Made by a program: the position numbers and the translations under genes. A stretch of 64,000 nt of DNA from Malania oleifera. Taxonomy: Eukaryota; Streptophyta; Magnoliopsida; Santalales; Ximeniaceae. The stretch's first letter is position 1; the number at the start of each line of letters is the position of its first letter. Shown piece after piece: positions 36,165 to 48,150 of the stretch. The stretch is taken from the NCBI RefSeq assembly GCF_029873635.1, contig NC_080417.1:25740182-25804181 (forward strand), read 5' to 3'. The notes under the pieces are model-generated. The model saw nothing but the letters and a program-made list of their open reading frames with translations. It ran no database searches and had not been told where the DNA came from.

Positions 36165-37464
36165 TCAGTGTATTTTCGTTTCCAGTTCCCAAGAAGTTTC
36201 CTCAACCTCGTGGTTTTGCCACAATACCTTCACCAACAGTATTTCTTTGGTACGAAGCTTCTGAACTTTATGGTACAGAACCTGAACAAGTATTTCCTCA
36301 TACGCTAAAGTATCCTCGATTTCCAACTCATCATAACTGATAACATAAGATGGATCCAACACGTACCTTCTCAGCATGGATACGTGAAACACATCGTGGA
36401 CCCTCGAGAGTGCTGAGGGTAGTGCAACTCTGTAGGCTATCGGACCCACTCACTTAATAAGCTTGAATGGTCCAATATACCTCGGGCTCAACTTGCCCTT
36501 CCTTCTGAATCTCATCACTCCCTCCATTGGAGCGATTCTAAAGAATACTTTACCCCTACCTCAAACTCCAACTCACGGCGGCGAACATATGCGTAACTCT
36601 TCTGCCAACTCTGAGCTGATCTAATCCTCTCCCGAATCAAACCTACCTTCTTAGATGCCTGCTGCATGAGTTCAAGTCCTAAAACCTGACGTTCACCGAC
36701 TTCATCCCAATACAAAGGAGATCGACACCTCTGAAGATACAAAGCCTCAAACGGTGCCATCCCTATACTAGCCTAAAAGCTATTGTTATAGGCAAATCCA
36801 CTAGTGACAGAAACTGAATCCAACTACCACCGAAGTCCAATACACAAGCCCGTAACATATCCTCGAAGATCTATATCATCCTCTCCGATTGTCCATTAGT
36901 CTGGGGGTGGAACGCTGTATTGAAAGTAAGCTTTGTCCCCAGTGCTTCCTGCAAGCTCTTCCAAAATCGAGAAGTAAACCTCGGATCCCAATCTGAAATA
37001 ATGAACACGAGTACGCCATGCATTCTCACAATCTTATGCATATACCGGTCCGCTAGCCTACTCAAAGGGTAGCTGACCTTCGTCGGTACAAAGTGAGCAG
37101 ATTTTGACAACCTATTCACGATTATCCAAATAGCATTCTGCTCGTGAAGCGTTGACGGCAATCCGGTAACAAAGTCCATAGAAATGTGCTTCCCATTTCC
37201 ACACCGAAATAGCCCAAGGTTGCAACGACCCTGCTGGTCTCTGATGTTCAGCTTTCACCTGTTGACACATCAGACACTGCTCCACAAATCGGGCAATATT
37301 CCTCTTCATACCACTCCACCAGAATGACTCGCGCAAATCTAGATACATCTTCGTACTACCCGGATGTACCATATACAGAGAACGATGCGCTTCCTCCAGA
37401 ATCATCCTTTTGATCTCATCGTAATTTGGAACACACAACCTGGTCCCAAATGTTAACACACCTC
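36165..37464 (-). pseudogene. Integrase and chromodomain of element F (downstream of insertion G)
   Basis: Pieces 37459-37112 (zinc finger: EEAHRSLYMVHPG with both His, CLMCQQVK with both Cys), 37179-36871 (core: MDFVTGLP, IIVNRLSKSAHF, IISDWDPRFTSRFW, HPQTNGQSER), 36760-36515 and 36449-36165. The first catalytic Asp is Asn (residue 22 of the second piece, GAT to AAT); the second Asp and the Glu are kept. The last piece ends in a chromodomain (VLYHKVQKLRTKEILLVKVL then WQNHEVEETSWELE), expected to guide integration to marked chromatin. Frameshifts near 37150 and 36800 break the frame. Confidence 0.88.
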
Positions 37465-37465
37465 T
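37422..37465. other. 44-bp target duplication around element G, left copy
   Basis: Identical over 44 bases to 52030-52073 (starts TAATTTGGAACACAC, ends TTAACACACCTCT). It encodes [11 protein letters not shown] of the F integrase on the minus strand and lies directly outside the G LTR. The last T may belong to the LTR's TG. Confidence 0.9.
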
Positions 37466-37499
37466 GTAGACACCCCATTTTTACCCAGGCCCAATATAT

Positions 37500-38001
37500 G
37501 TATTACTATTATTATTATTATTATTGTTATTTTATTATTATTATTATTTTACTTTATTTATTCTTATTATTATTATTATTATTATTAATTTTCACTAATC
37601 TTATTATTATTATTATTATTATTTTCTTTATTATTATTTTTCATTAGTATTATTAATATTACTTTTATTTTTATTTTTTATGTCTATTTTATTATTATTA
37701 TTTATTATTTTCATTATTATTTTTATTATTTTTATTATCATTATTATTAGTATTTTTATTACTATTATTACTATTATCTTATATATTATTATTATTATTT
37801 TTTTTTTTTTCATTATTATTATTATTATTACTTTTATTTTTATTTCTATTTATATTGTTTATTATTATTATTATTTATTATTTTCATTATTATTGACATT
37901 ATTTTTAATATTAGGAATTTTACTATTATTATCATTATTTATTTATTTATCTTTGTTATTACTATTATTATTATTATTTTATTATTATCATTATTTTTCC
38001 C

Positions 38002-38038
<37 letters not shown>

Positions 38039-38047
38039 ATTAATAAT
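37500..38047. repeat. Imperfect (TTA)n block in the G LTR
   Basis: About 550 bases of ATT/TTA triplets with scattered changes. A matching block is at 48618-49160 in the 3' LTR. Long Ile/Leu-only ORFs over these blocks are artefacts. Confidence 0.9.
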
Positions 38048-39737
38048 TATTTTCATATATATTATTTCCAAAAGAAAAATATACCATAAACTAAAAAGGA
38101 AAGGGGAGATTTAGGGTTTCTAATTTTTGCTCATAAAAAACCTATTCTTCTCTTCAAACAGGGGGGGCGCTGCACACAGCCGGCAACAGGAGGCCATTCA
38201 AAAAAAAAAACCCGCTTTCTCTCCACATCTTCTTCTCGTAGCCGCAACCACAACCATAGAGAACCCATAGCCATTGCAACAATCCTCTTCCCGCAGCACA
38301 AACCCCTACATAACAAAGCTGAACCCAGCAGCTCCGGCATTCCATCTCACGGCCACGACACCCACACGCAGCAATCACCCAATCTCCCGCAACCCAGTCA
38401 CCATCTCAAGCGACTCCACGACAAGGAACTCCTATCCTCACGGCTGCATCATCATCCAAGTAGCAGTTCCTCCTCTCCACAGCAACATCATCATTCACAT
38501 GGCAACCCCGACACTCACACAGCCACAAATCCCACTTCGCCGCCTCAGTTTCATGCACCAGCAATATCAAAGCCCAGGTCGACGAATCGCCAAAGCCACA
38601 CCGTCAAGGTGAATCAGTAGCTCCAGCTCTCATCATCACCATCGTCATCACCAGAAGACAAGAGACCTTCTGCAACGCCTCTCGGAACAGCAACCACCAG
38701 CCGGCACGCCGTCGCCGCCAACCAGCTCTCCGGTCACCTTCTCCAGCAGCGGTTTCTCCCAGGTAACTCTCTGCACACACACTCACACACTGGAACACGC
38801 CCTGCACACTCACTCACAGCAGGACACACACCAACACACACCACCGCACACTTTTACACACAGCAGAACACACACATACACAGCACACACATCACGTGTA
38901 TTTTTATGTTATTTTATTATCCTTTTATTCATTTATTCAGCTATCAGTTTTATTATTTATTTTTATGTTTCTTTTCTTATTTTGATCTGTTTTGATATTT
39001 AAAGTTTAAGACTCCATAGGTGCATACATTGATATCCTATTTGTTATAGTATGTAGTTAATATTCATAACTAGACCTTTTATTGTATAAATGTTAAAATT
39101 TTAAATATTGTATTTTAGGTTTCATTTTATTGCGGCAATATTTAGATTTTTCGTGGTAATTACTATAAATCTTAATTGGGTTGCTCTTATTTTTGTAGGT
39201 TTGGGTTTGGTTTCAATTTTGAATTGTGTGTACGTTAAATAAGTAGTATTGAATAAGTTTTCCTTTTCTTGTTGTCATATATTTATTTAGTAAATAATAT
39301 ATTCATATTTAGCGTTTTTCTCTTATTGTTATATTATTTTTTTTTATAATTAGAAATTCAAATTTAAATTGTATATTATCAAAGTAAGGTTTTTATTGTC
39401 ATCATATCATGTGTAGATATTGTTTAGGTTTTCATGCATGTCTAGGTTTCTTTACACAATTTAGGGTTTTAGTTATTCTTGCACTTACTTTATATGTAAT
39501 AATTGTATATATGGGGTTGTGTATTAATTTTGGTTGCCATATTGAATAGGTACATATTAATTTTGACGATAATTTGTTTCCATAAGTTCAATTACTTTCT
39601 TACCCTTTTCATTGGTTTCCATACGTTAATTTTAAGTTCGATTTGTTTCTTTAATTAATTGTTGGCATATGTGTGTTGCACATCTTTGACAGCGTGTTAA
39701 TATTAAGCTAAAGATCCTATCAGTAAAATATGTATAT

Positions 39738-40299
39738 TATTAGTTAACAATATTTATTATTATGACTGTTAATATTATTCTTATTACTATTATCGTTATT
39801 TATTATTATTATTGTTATCATTAAGGTATTTTTTATTATTATTGTTAATATTAGTATTATTATTACTATTATTTATTCTTATCATTATTAATATTGTTAT
39901 CACTATTTTTAGTATATTGTTATTGCCTTATATGTTTATTTGCATATTCATGCACATTCTATTGTATACTAGCTTACATATTTTCATATTATTATTGTGT
40001 TTCAATTTTAGGTTTTTCTATGTTCCCATATCATACTTGTATATACTTGCATAATATATTTGTAGTTTGAGTTGCTTCCGTAATCTTGTTTCCATGTTGA
40101 TATATTGTATGCCATTTATTAGGTTTAATTATTTCCATATTTGAATTATTGTATGTCCATAATATTCTATGTAGGTATCATCCTTACTATTATTAATATT
40201 GTTATTACTATTATTATTTATTATTACTACTATTAATATTCCTATTATTAGTATTATTATTGTATTTTATTATCATTAATATATTATTATTACTATTAC

Positions 40300-40348
<49 letters not shown>

Positions 40349-40500
40349 TATTGTTATCATTATTGTTATATTATTATTATTATTCTATTTTGAATTATAT
40401 GTATACTCAATTGTGTTATTTTTAGTGTTTCGTATTTATATTAACGTGTTATTATTTTATTATTATGATATTTTTATTATTAACTATTTTCGATTTTAAT
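39738..40500. repeat. Second (TTA)n-rich block in the G LTR
   Basis: ATT/TTA-rich stretch with a pure (ATT)n run at about 40301-40349. Copied in the 3' LTR at 50855-51617. Confidence 0.85.
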
Positions 40501-40918
40501 CCCTATGATTTAATTGCGGGGGGTATTAGCCTTTGGGCTTCACGTACCCTAAGCTCTGAGGGAATATATGTATATATTTATTTATTTATTCATTTTTCAT
40601 GTGTGTTTATTAATTCATAAAAGGAGTAGTTTAAAGAATTATTAGATTAACTTAGGGATAATTTCAAATTAATTAGGTACCGTTCGTAAGAACGGGCGCG
40701 TAGGGGGTGCTCGTACCTTCCCCTCGCGTAACCGAACTCCCGACCCCAACTCTGGTAATGTAGACCGATTCTACCCCTAACGGGGTAGTAATCATGTGTT
40801 CTAACCGCACTAAAGGTTAGTGGCGACTCCGACATTCCATGTTTTTCCATGAAAATATTAAATTGATTTTTAATTTCGCCGTCCGGGGCACACGCGCTCC
40901 CGGGACGTTGCGACAGCT

Positions 40919-40936
40919 TGGCGACTCCGCTGGGGA
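40919..40936 (+). other. Primer binding site of element G
   Basis: TGGCGACTCCGCTGGGGA, three bases after the LTR end. This is the PBS type (tRNA-Arg-like) common in Tat/Ogre elements. It has no visible damage, unlike the PBS of the older elements here. Confidence 0.85.
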
Positions 40937-42627
40937 TTTAGAGAGTCGAGCCATTAATTAATTGAAACTTATCCCAAGTTTAAATTTAATAAATCTATTA
41001 ATTACTCCTTATTTTGTAAATATTGTAATTTGTAAATAACTTTACTTAATTGTAAATATTTTACTTCCATAATTTGTAAAAAACCTCAATTAATTAAAAA
41101 TATTTTGTTTCCTAATTTGTTGAGCATTAATTGTAGAGATTTTGTTTCTAAATATTCTGAATAAGCATATTAATTGTAGATATTGTGAATAAGCATATTA
41201 ATTATAGATATTTTGTATACTAATCATAAATATTTTGTTTCCTTATTTTTTGTTTCCAAATTTTTTAGAATCAACATGTTAATGGCTATCATATGTTTCC
41301 ATATCTTGTGAATAAATACATTAATGGTAGATATCTTGCTTCCATATTCTTTATAGCATGTGAATAAATGTGGGGATAGCGGGATTAGATTAAAGTTTGA
41401 ATTCACACACTCTCACGCTCTATACCCGAGCTTTACCTGCTAAGATTAGATAGGGGTGTAATAGCGTTTGTCCCTTCGTAGCTTAAGCTTGATGGGACCC
41501 GCGAACCACCCCGCTCAATGCGAGTTTTGTCCGGACCCCTATGGGGGAGGATGAAATTTCAAATTGGGGACCTTTTTGTCAATAGGGATTAAAGCCTACC
41601 CACACGTAATTATCCATAGTTTTCCCTTAATTAGGATAGAGCCATGAAGAAACCCTATAAAATAGGTGTACCTACAATGGGTTGGGACAGGAGCCACATC
41701 CTTCTCCATGTATAGTGTGTTGTATATAAGCTATGAGATACTTTGTATTATATCATACATTTGACATCCATACATACTACTTAGCCAGTATTCTAGAAAA
41801 GCCCAATAATGAGACCATGGCCCATCCTTTCAAAAAATGAAGCACTTGGCCCAAGCATTTTAAAATATGGGTTGGCCCAACCCTTTTCAAGTAACTCGGA
41901 CCCAATTTTTTTGAGAAATAACAAGTATAGGCCCAACCTTTTCCTAAGCAAAAACTCGGTCCAGGCCTGATTTTCAAAATGGGTCAAATCCAGATTTCCA
42001 TAAATGGGCTTCGGCCTTATTACCCTAAAAATCCGGGCCCATATTTTCTAAACAATCCAAGCCCAAATCCTTTTAAAATTAGGGCCTGATCCCCATCATG
42101 AAGTATATTGAAGCCCATATTTTAAAATACTTGAGGCCCAAGTGCACACTAAAGTCCACAAGTTCGCACTGAACAAATCCAAAGGGTTGACCAACCTGGG
42201 TCAACCCCAACCTCAGATCATAATTTGACCCTTCATAGAATTTGGGATACATGAACCGATTGAGGGAAGAATTGAATTTAAATTGTGGCCCATCAATGAT
42301 TGTCTTGAAACTCTCATTAGTGGGACTTTTCCTAGAATGCTGACAAAGTAGTTAGTTAGGTTACATTACATCCGTGTATTCATGCGTAATTTCACGCGTA
42401 ATCATGCACGCTAGGTCACATGCATGTTCATATCTCTATTTGTATGTGCAATTGCACTAATTACATCCATGCACAAACATACATTGCATCCATGCATTCA
42501 TACCTATGCATTCACGATTCTAAAAAGGGAAGGTTTTGGTTTGCAGTGCCTAGCCACAGAATTCGTCTGAGCAAGCAACATTGAGACTGTCACGCATCAA
42601 TACAATACCAGGAGAAGGGCAAAAGAA
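40937..42627 (+). other. Leader of element G
   Basis: 1.7 kb between PBS and gag with no supported ORF. 41790-42140 is rich in GGCCCAA/GCCCAT words with AAAAT spacers. 42390-42510 repeats CATGCAT/CATCCATGCA words. CCTATAAAATAGG at about 41653-41665 is a perfect short palindrome with a TATA-like core and could be a second promoter, but I have no further evidence. Confidence 0.5.
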
Positions 42628-44067
42628 ATGAGTGAACAATTGGAAGGTAGAGTCCTGGGCATAGAACAAGGACAGGAAGAATTGATTGAAAAAATGAGTA
42701 AAATTATGGAATTATTGATGAACAAAGGAAAAGCGGTACAAAATGATTCTGAAACAGATATAGATCCTACTCATCCTCCAGGGTTCACCCTAAATCATGG
42801 ACAAACATCCGCTCCACCGCTGGGTGTCATGGGGGATCCAATGCCAAATATGCCTCCATTTATCCCAACTGTGCCTGCACAGGGGTTTCCAGTGGCAGGG
42901 ACTTCCCCCTTGGCAACTCCTGATATGGGGATAAATAGACCTGAGTCTGAGCGTCGTTGTGACGTATTGGAGGAGCGCTTGAAGGCAATTGAAGGGTATA
43001 ATACATTTGACTCCGTTGACCCTAATGACCTTTGCCTAGTACCAAAGGTTACTCTGCCGCCAAAATTCAAGTTACCGGATTTTGAAAAATTCGATGGGAC
43101 CCACTGTCCTCGGACCCACCTGCGCTTGTATTGCCAAAAAATGGCTGCACATACTGACGATGAAAGGTTGATGATGCATTGCTTTCAAGATAGTTTGACT
43201 GGAGCAGCTATCAGATGGTACATTCAGCAGGATCGAGCTCGAATTCGTACTTGGAAAGATCTGGCAAATTCCTTCATAGCTCAGTACCGCCACGTGATAG
43301 AAATGGCACCTGATCGCATGACCTTACAAAGCATGCAAATGAAACCTAATGAAACATTCAGAGAATATGCATATAGATGGAGGGACATGTCCATCCAAGT
43401 GAGCCCTCCAGTGGAAGATAGGGAGGCTATCTCCCTATTCGTGAATACATTGAAAGATCCCTACTTCGGGCATCTCCTAGGGGCAACCCCACATGACTTT
43501 ATGGATATTGTTGCTACTGGAGAGAGAATTGAAACGGCCATCAAAGTCGGAAGAACCAAAAGTGGTGATGCAGAAACTGACCCGAGTAAGAGGAAGAAAG
43601 ACGAGGAAGCACAGATGATTCAGGGGCATCATTACCAAGAGGGTAAAACCCGGTGGACAAATAAGAATTTTGCCTACAAGCCCACAGTACATCAGATAGT
43701 GCATTCAGGTGCGCAACCCCAAGCAGTTTCCTTCATACCTAAACCTATTTCAAGGCAGCTGAATGTTCAGGACACGAGAGGGAGCTCCCTAATGGAAAGA
43801 AAGAGAAAAGAAGTTCAACCTATTCCGATGACATATGCAGAATTGTTCCCGCAATTGGTGGAAATTAAAATGGTTGCGCCAATACCAGGATTGTTGCTAC
43901 AATCCCCTTTCCCAAGGTGGTACGACCCAAATGCTCAATGCGAGTATCATTCTGGGGCAATAGGTCATTCAATCGAAAAATGTTGGCATTTCAAGCATAA
44001 AGTACAAACCTTAAGAGATTTGGGTCTATTGGCAATTGATGTGGAGGAGCCTGTTGTGAAACATTAA
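42628..44067 (+). CDS. gag polyprotein of element G (Tat/Ogre-like), intact
   Basis: 479 codons, no stop or frameshift, ATG 42628 to TAA 44065-44067. Residues 1-35 look like a short coiled coil (EGRVLGIEQGQEELIEKM); 45-105 is Pro-rich; 106-125 is a second short coil; about 150-305 is the retrotransposon gag domain (KLPDFEKFDGTHCPRTHLRL, AAIRWYIQQDRARIRTW, FREYAYRWRDMSIQV, FVNTLKDPYFGHL); 305-335 is Lys-rich. Near the C-terminus a Cys-x2-His-x5-His-x4-Cys cluster (C438, H441, H447, C452; CEYHSGAIGHSIEKCWHFKH) resembles the nucleic-acid-binding end of Tat/Ogre gag. It should form the virus-like particle and bind the element RNA. No protease follows, so the protein would stay uncleaved or be cut by a partner's enzyme. 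Confidence 0.93.
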   Translation: MSEQLEGRVLGIEQGQEELIEKMSKIMELLMNKGKAVQNDSETDIDPTHPPGFTLNHGQTSAPPLGVMGDPMPNMPPFIPTVPAQGFPVAGTSPLATPDMGINRPESERRCDVLEERLKAIEGYNTFDSVDPNDLCLVPKVTLPPKFKLPDFEKFDGTHCPRTHLRLYCQKMAAHTDDERLMMHCFQDSLTGAAIRWYIQQDRARIRTWKDLANSFIAQYRHVIEMAPDRMTLQSMQMKPNETFREYAYRWRDMSIQVSPPVEDREAISLFVNTLKDPYFGHLLGATPHDFMDIVATGERIETAIKVGRTKSGDAETDPSKRKKDEEAQMIQGHHYQEGKTRWTNKNFAYKPTVHQIVHSGAQPQAVSFIPKPISRQLNVQDTRGSSLMERKRKEVQPIPMTYAELFPQLVEIKMVAPIPGLLLQSPFPRWYDPNAQCEYHSGAIGHSIEKCWHFKHKVQTLRDLGLLAIDVEEPVVKH

Positions 44068-46584
44068 AAGAATATTTTGAAGTTCAGATCAATCAAAGAA
44101 GTACAACAAGTTTTGAACCAGAGATATTCCGCATATAGTCTGAATAAATGGGTTTACTTTTTGACCATGGAAACAGAGAAATACAAGTGGCAAGCTTTTG
44201 ATTGTTCGCCCCCTTGAAGGATGCTTTTATTTTCTTTTGTTTTCTTCTTTCTTTTGTTGCAATTTATTAAAGGTTTTGTCTCCGAAATTTCTTTTTCTAT
44301 CAAAGAAATGAAATTATGCATTTTCGTATATCACTTGCATCGAGAGTTCAATGTCCAAAATTTTGTTTACTCGTGTTTCTTGCTAAGATAAGGAAGATAA
44401 AATACCAGTATTCATGAATCAAAAGCAGGTGTTAGTTATGAAAAATTCAAGCTACAAGACGAAAATAAAGGAAGATGAAACAATGTTCGTCACTCGATGA
44501 GTTCAAATACTGCGAAGAAGTTCTGAAAGCCTCAGTAAAATATATGTTGGTTCCATGAATCTCATGTCAGTCCGCTAATCAAGTTTTGATCGAATGATAG
44601 ATGGCCATCTTTGACCGACCAGTTATCCCTAAAAAGAACCAAATATTGATTTACCAATTGTTAACCAAGTTGAGCCTAAATGTTAAACTAGTCTTTTCTT
44701 AAAAGCCAGTTCACCAAAAAGTTAACCTGGGTTGGGTCTCCTAGCGTTTGGCAAGTCATATGAGACTACAATGGGCTATCGAAATGATGGCAGACCCTTT
44801 TTCTGCTACCCAAAATAAATTCAAAGAAGAAATCTCTTGCAAGCCCTTTTGAGCCTGAAAAATTCATTTGTTGATTAACTCGTCAAAGGATCACACCCCA
44901 CACTGGGGCAGTTTAAAAAAAAAAAAATCAGTCCCAAATGGAATTCAAATGAAAATGAAGTTAAGATTCCTTCATAAAAGGAAAAGCAAAAGTTGCGATA
45001 AAAGAGAAGGAAGAAGAAAATGAAGAAGAAAGAAAAATAAGGGACATACTACACATGTGATCTTTGACCAAATTACCCTTGATAAACTTGACGATTTTGA
45101 GCCTTATTTAACTCTTTTCTTCTTTAACCCAAACCCTAACCTGCATTACAGTCCAAATGAAAGTCCTGACCAGATTGGTATACATTGTTGTATCAAATGA
45201 TTTGTCAGACGCAATATTGTGTCTGAACTACGTAATGACCTGATCCTGAAAAGGTACGTAGGCAGCTTGTTTGAATAACAAGTTCGGTCAACATCTTGCA
45301 AAACGTCTCAACTTGAACTGGGGGCGTAAAACATTATTTGGGGTGGTATTTTTGAGCCTTAGTTTCCCTTTTATTCTAAAAACCTGTATCCCTTAGCCTA
45401 TGTTTCGTCCCGAGTCTTAAAGACCATCTTGAGATCAAAACATGAGTTGAACTTGACTAAACTAAAGACAACGTTTAAATAGGTGAAATTTCTAATGGTT
45501 TCACAGCATGATGAAACAAAAGAAGAGAGGTGGCCATCGATAAAGTTGGGACAGTCGAAGAAAAGATCAGCCATTCAGCTTGGTAAATTAAACATCAATA
45601 TCATATGACTTTTGAATACTGGTATAAATTTTTCTTGTAATAGCATTGAAACATGGTAAAACATCTATTTTTGGGTGGTTGACCTTTTGATTTCACAAGT
45701 TGGTGTCATAATTGCATAATCATTCCTCATTTCAATGGGATGGATAGTCAAAGAGTTTCGGAACCAATAGTGTGCTTCTTACAAAGGAGGTACTCGTTGA
45801 GGAAATACGATGTACATAGAATCAGTCAATTTAACTGGGGCAAATGTCATGTCAGGCTCTAGATGTCTGCTTATTCAAGAAGAATCTAACAACCAGGCCC
45901 AGATCAGTGACAGATAAACTCATCTGGGGCAAGTTTCGATTTGAGTTTCAGTGGGACTTATTCAAGCACCTTCTTATCAGATTGGATGAATAGGAAAACA
46001 GGGCCAAAAGTTGTTATAAATCCATTCAACTAGGTAGATTCTGTGATGGAGTTTCATTTGAGCCAAGTTGACCACCTCCATTAAGAAATTGGGCCAAGAT
46101 CAGTTATGAATCCATTCAGTTGGGGCAAGTTTCGAGGGGCAACGTAGTCAAGATTGATCAGTTGATTATAGGCACATTGGAAAAAGAAAGTTCATGCATC
46201 GTCATGTATTTCATGCATTACACGGAAAAGTGCATACATTTTATATCATACAACATGCCTGCATATCCCCATGTTCTAGTGTCATATCAAACACCTTGCA
46301 TGCATGCATCCCCACATAACATCATTCATTCACACCTGTCTTGTCATCCTTGTCTAAGCAATCCATGTTTCATCTAAAAAACAAAAGAAAAGGAAGAAGA
46401 AGAAAAAGGGGTTGGGGCAACTGGCCTAGGTACCAATCAATCCATCTACCCTGAGACTGGGGCAACCGGCCCAGGTCTTGTTCAAGTCTTTCGCTTCCAA
46501 ATTGGGGCAATCGACCCTAGTCCAAATTTTAGCATTCATTTTGAAGCTGGGGCATCTGCCTTCAGGACCAAATTCGGTCGTATG
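44068..46584 (+). other. Non-coding 3' region of element G with repeated TGGGGCA motifs
   Basis: Where pol would be expected there is no recognisable protease, RT or integrase. TGGGGCA-type words (usually followed by A) recur at 44903, 45836, 45924, 46121, 46413, 46459, 46503 and 46549, with a variant at 45319. They resemble the PPT end GGGGCAGC at 48574-48582. 46120-46377 is an incidental ORF. Confidence 0.6.
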
Positions 46585-47270
46585 ACTCTTGGGATCCTAT
46601 ACCCGAGTACTCATCATCAATTCAAAATTTCATCCGGCTATTGGGATCCTATACCCGAGCATTCATCAGTAATTCAAAATTTCATCCGACTCTTGGGATC
46701 CTATACCCGAGTATTCATCATCAATTCAAAATTTCATCCGACTCTTGGCATCCTATACCTGAGCATTCATCATCAAATTGACAATTCATCTTGCTCTCGG
46801 CATCCTATACCTGAGCATTCATCATCAAATTGACAATTCATCTTGCTCTTGGGATCCAATACCCGAGCATTCATCGTCAATTCAACAACTCATCTGGCTC
46901 TCGGTATCCTATACCTAAGCATTCATCATCAATTCAAAATTTCATCCGGCTTTTGGTATCCTATACCTGAGCATTCATCATCAATTCAAAATTTCATCTG
47001 ATTCTCGGTATCCTATACCTGAGTATTCATCATCAATTCAAAAATTCATCTGGCTCTCGGGATCCTATACTCGAGCATTCATCATCAAAATTTCATCGCT
47101 CTCGGTATCCTATACCTGAGCATTCATCTTCAATTCGAAACTTCATCTTGCTCTCGGGATCCTATACCTGAGCATTCATCATCAAATTGACAATTCATCT
47201 ACCCAAGTATTCATCATCAATTCAAAAATTCACCTTGCAAACCGGGATTCTACACCCGAGTCATCATTAA
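46585..47270 (+). repeat. Tandem array 1 in element G, ~52-bp hairpin unit
   Basis: About 13 units. Each has a stem-loop CTCGGG-ATCCTATA-CCCGAG or a variant (CTTGGG, CTCGGT, CCTGAG, CTCGAG) followed by CATTCATCATCAATTCAAAA-type spacer. The first hairpin is 46588-46607. The spacer comes in two forms (TCAATTCAAAATTTCATC and TCAAATTGACAATTCATC). Confidence 0.9.
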
Positions 47271-47304
47271 CCATCGGTCCAAAATTCCCATCAAATAGTC
47301 ATCA

Positions 47305-48150
47305 AACTCTTAGAATCCTATATCTAAGAAGTTCTCGAGATCCTACACTCGAGCAATTAGCAGACTCTCGGAATCCTACATCTGAGAAGTCCTCGAGATC
47401 CTACACTCGAGCAATCAACAAACTCTCAGAATCCTACATCTGAGAAGTCCTCGAGATCCTACACTCGAGCAATTAGCAGCCTCTCAGAATCCTACATCTG
47501 AGAAGTCCTCGAGATCCTACACTCGAGCAATCAGAAAACTCTCAGAATTTTACATCTGAGAAGTTCTCGAGATCCTACACTCGAGCAATCAACAAACTCT
47601 CAGAATCCTACATCTGAGAAGTCCTTGAGATCCTATACTCGAGCAATCAACAGACTCTCAGAATCCTACATCTGAGAAGTCCTCGAGATCCTACACTCGA
47701 GCAATCAACAAACTCTCAGAATCCTACATCTGAGAAGTCCTCGAGATCCTACACTCGAGCAATCAGCAGCCTCTTAGAATCTTACATCTGAGAAGTCCTC
47801 GAGATCCTACACTCGAGCAATCAGAAAACTCTCAGAATCCTACATCTGAGAAAGTCTTCGAGATCCTACACTCGAGCAATCAGAAAACTCTCAGAAGTTT
47901 ACATCTGAGAAGTCCTCGAGATCCTACACTCGAGCAATCAACAAACTCTCAGAATCCTACATCTGAGAAGTCCTCGAGATCCTACACTCGAGCAATCAAC
48001 AAACTCTCAGAATCCTACATCTGAGAAGTCCTCGAGACCCTACACTTGAGCAATCAGGAGACTCTCGAAATCCTACATCTGAGAAATTCTCGAGATCCTA
48101 CACTTGAGCAATCATCAAACTCTCAGAATCCTACATCTGAGAAGTCCTCG
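47305..48150 (+). repeat. Tandem array 2 in element G, ~58-bp double-hairpin unit
   Basis: About 14 units, each with two stem-loops: CTCAGA-ATCCTACA-TCTGAG and CTCGAG-ATCCTACA-CTCGAG, joined by AAGTC and CAATCAACAAA-type spacers. The first unit has CTTAGA-ATCCTATA-TCTAAG, a fully compensated stem variant. Units differ little, so the array expanded recently. Confidence 0.92.

Larger units (their letters stand above)
37465..40915 (+). repeat. 5' LTR of element G
   Basis: 3451 bp from TGTAGACACCCC to TTGCGACA. From 38274 to at least 40850 it keeps an exact offset of 11,117 to the 3' LTR, with no net indel, and the chance ORFs in both copies translate identically. Differences are limited to microsatellite lengths and a few bases near 37800 and 38160. 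The U3 is TTA-rich with a TATA-like stretch at 38056-38063. The middle (38130-38890) is CA-rich and GC-richer, probably R/U5 leader. The 112-codon frame at 38274-38612 is not supported as a gene. Confidence 0.92.

Noticed and set aside
37680-38114. 144- and 145-codon ORFs (also 48795-49232) resembling hydrophobic membrane proteins
   Set aside because: They are translations of TTA/ATT microsatellite DNA into Ile/Leu/Phe runs; length follows from the lack of stop codons in those triplets.
38274-38612. 112-codon ORF identical in both G LTRs (49391-49729)
   Set aside because: Identity only reflects LTR identity. Ser/Pro/Thr/His-rich composition with no domain, and overlapping ORFs occur on the other strand. 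Probably LTR leader.
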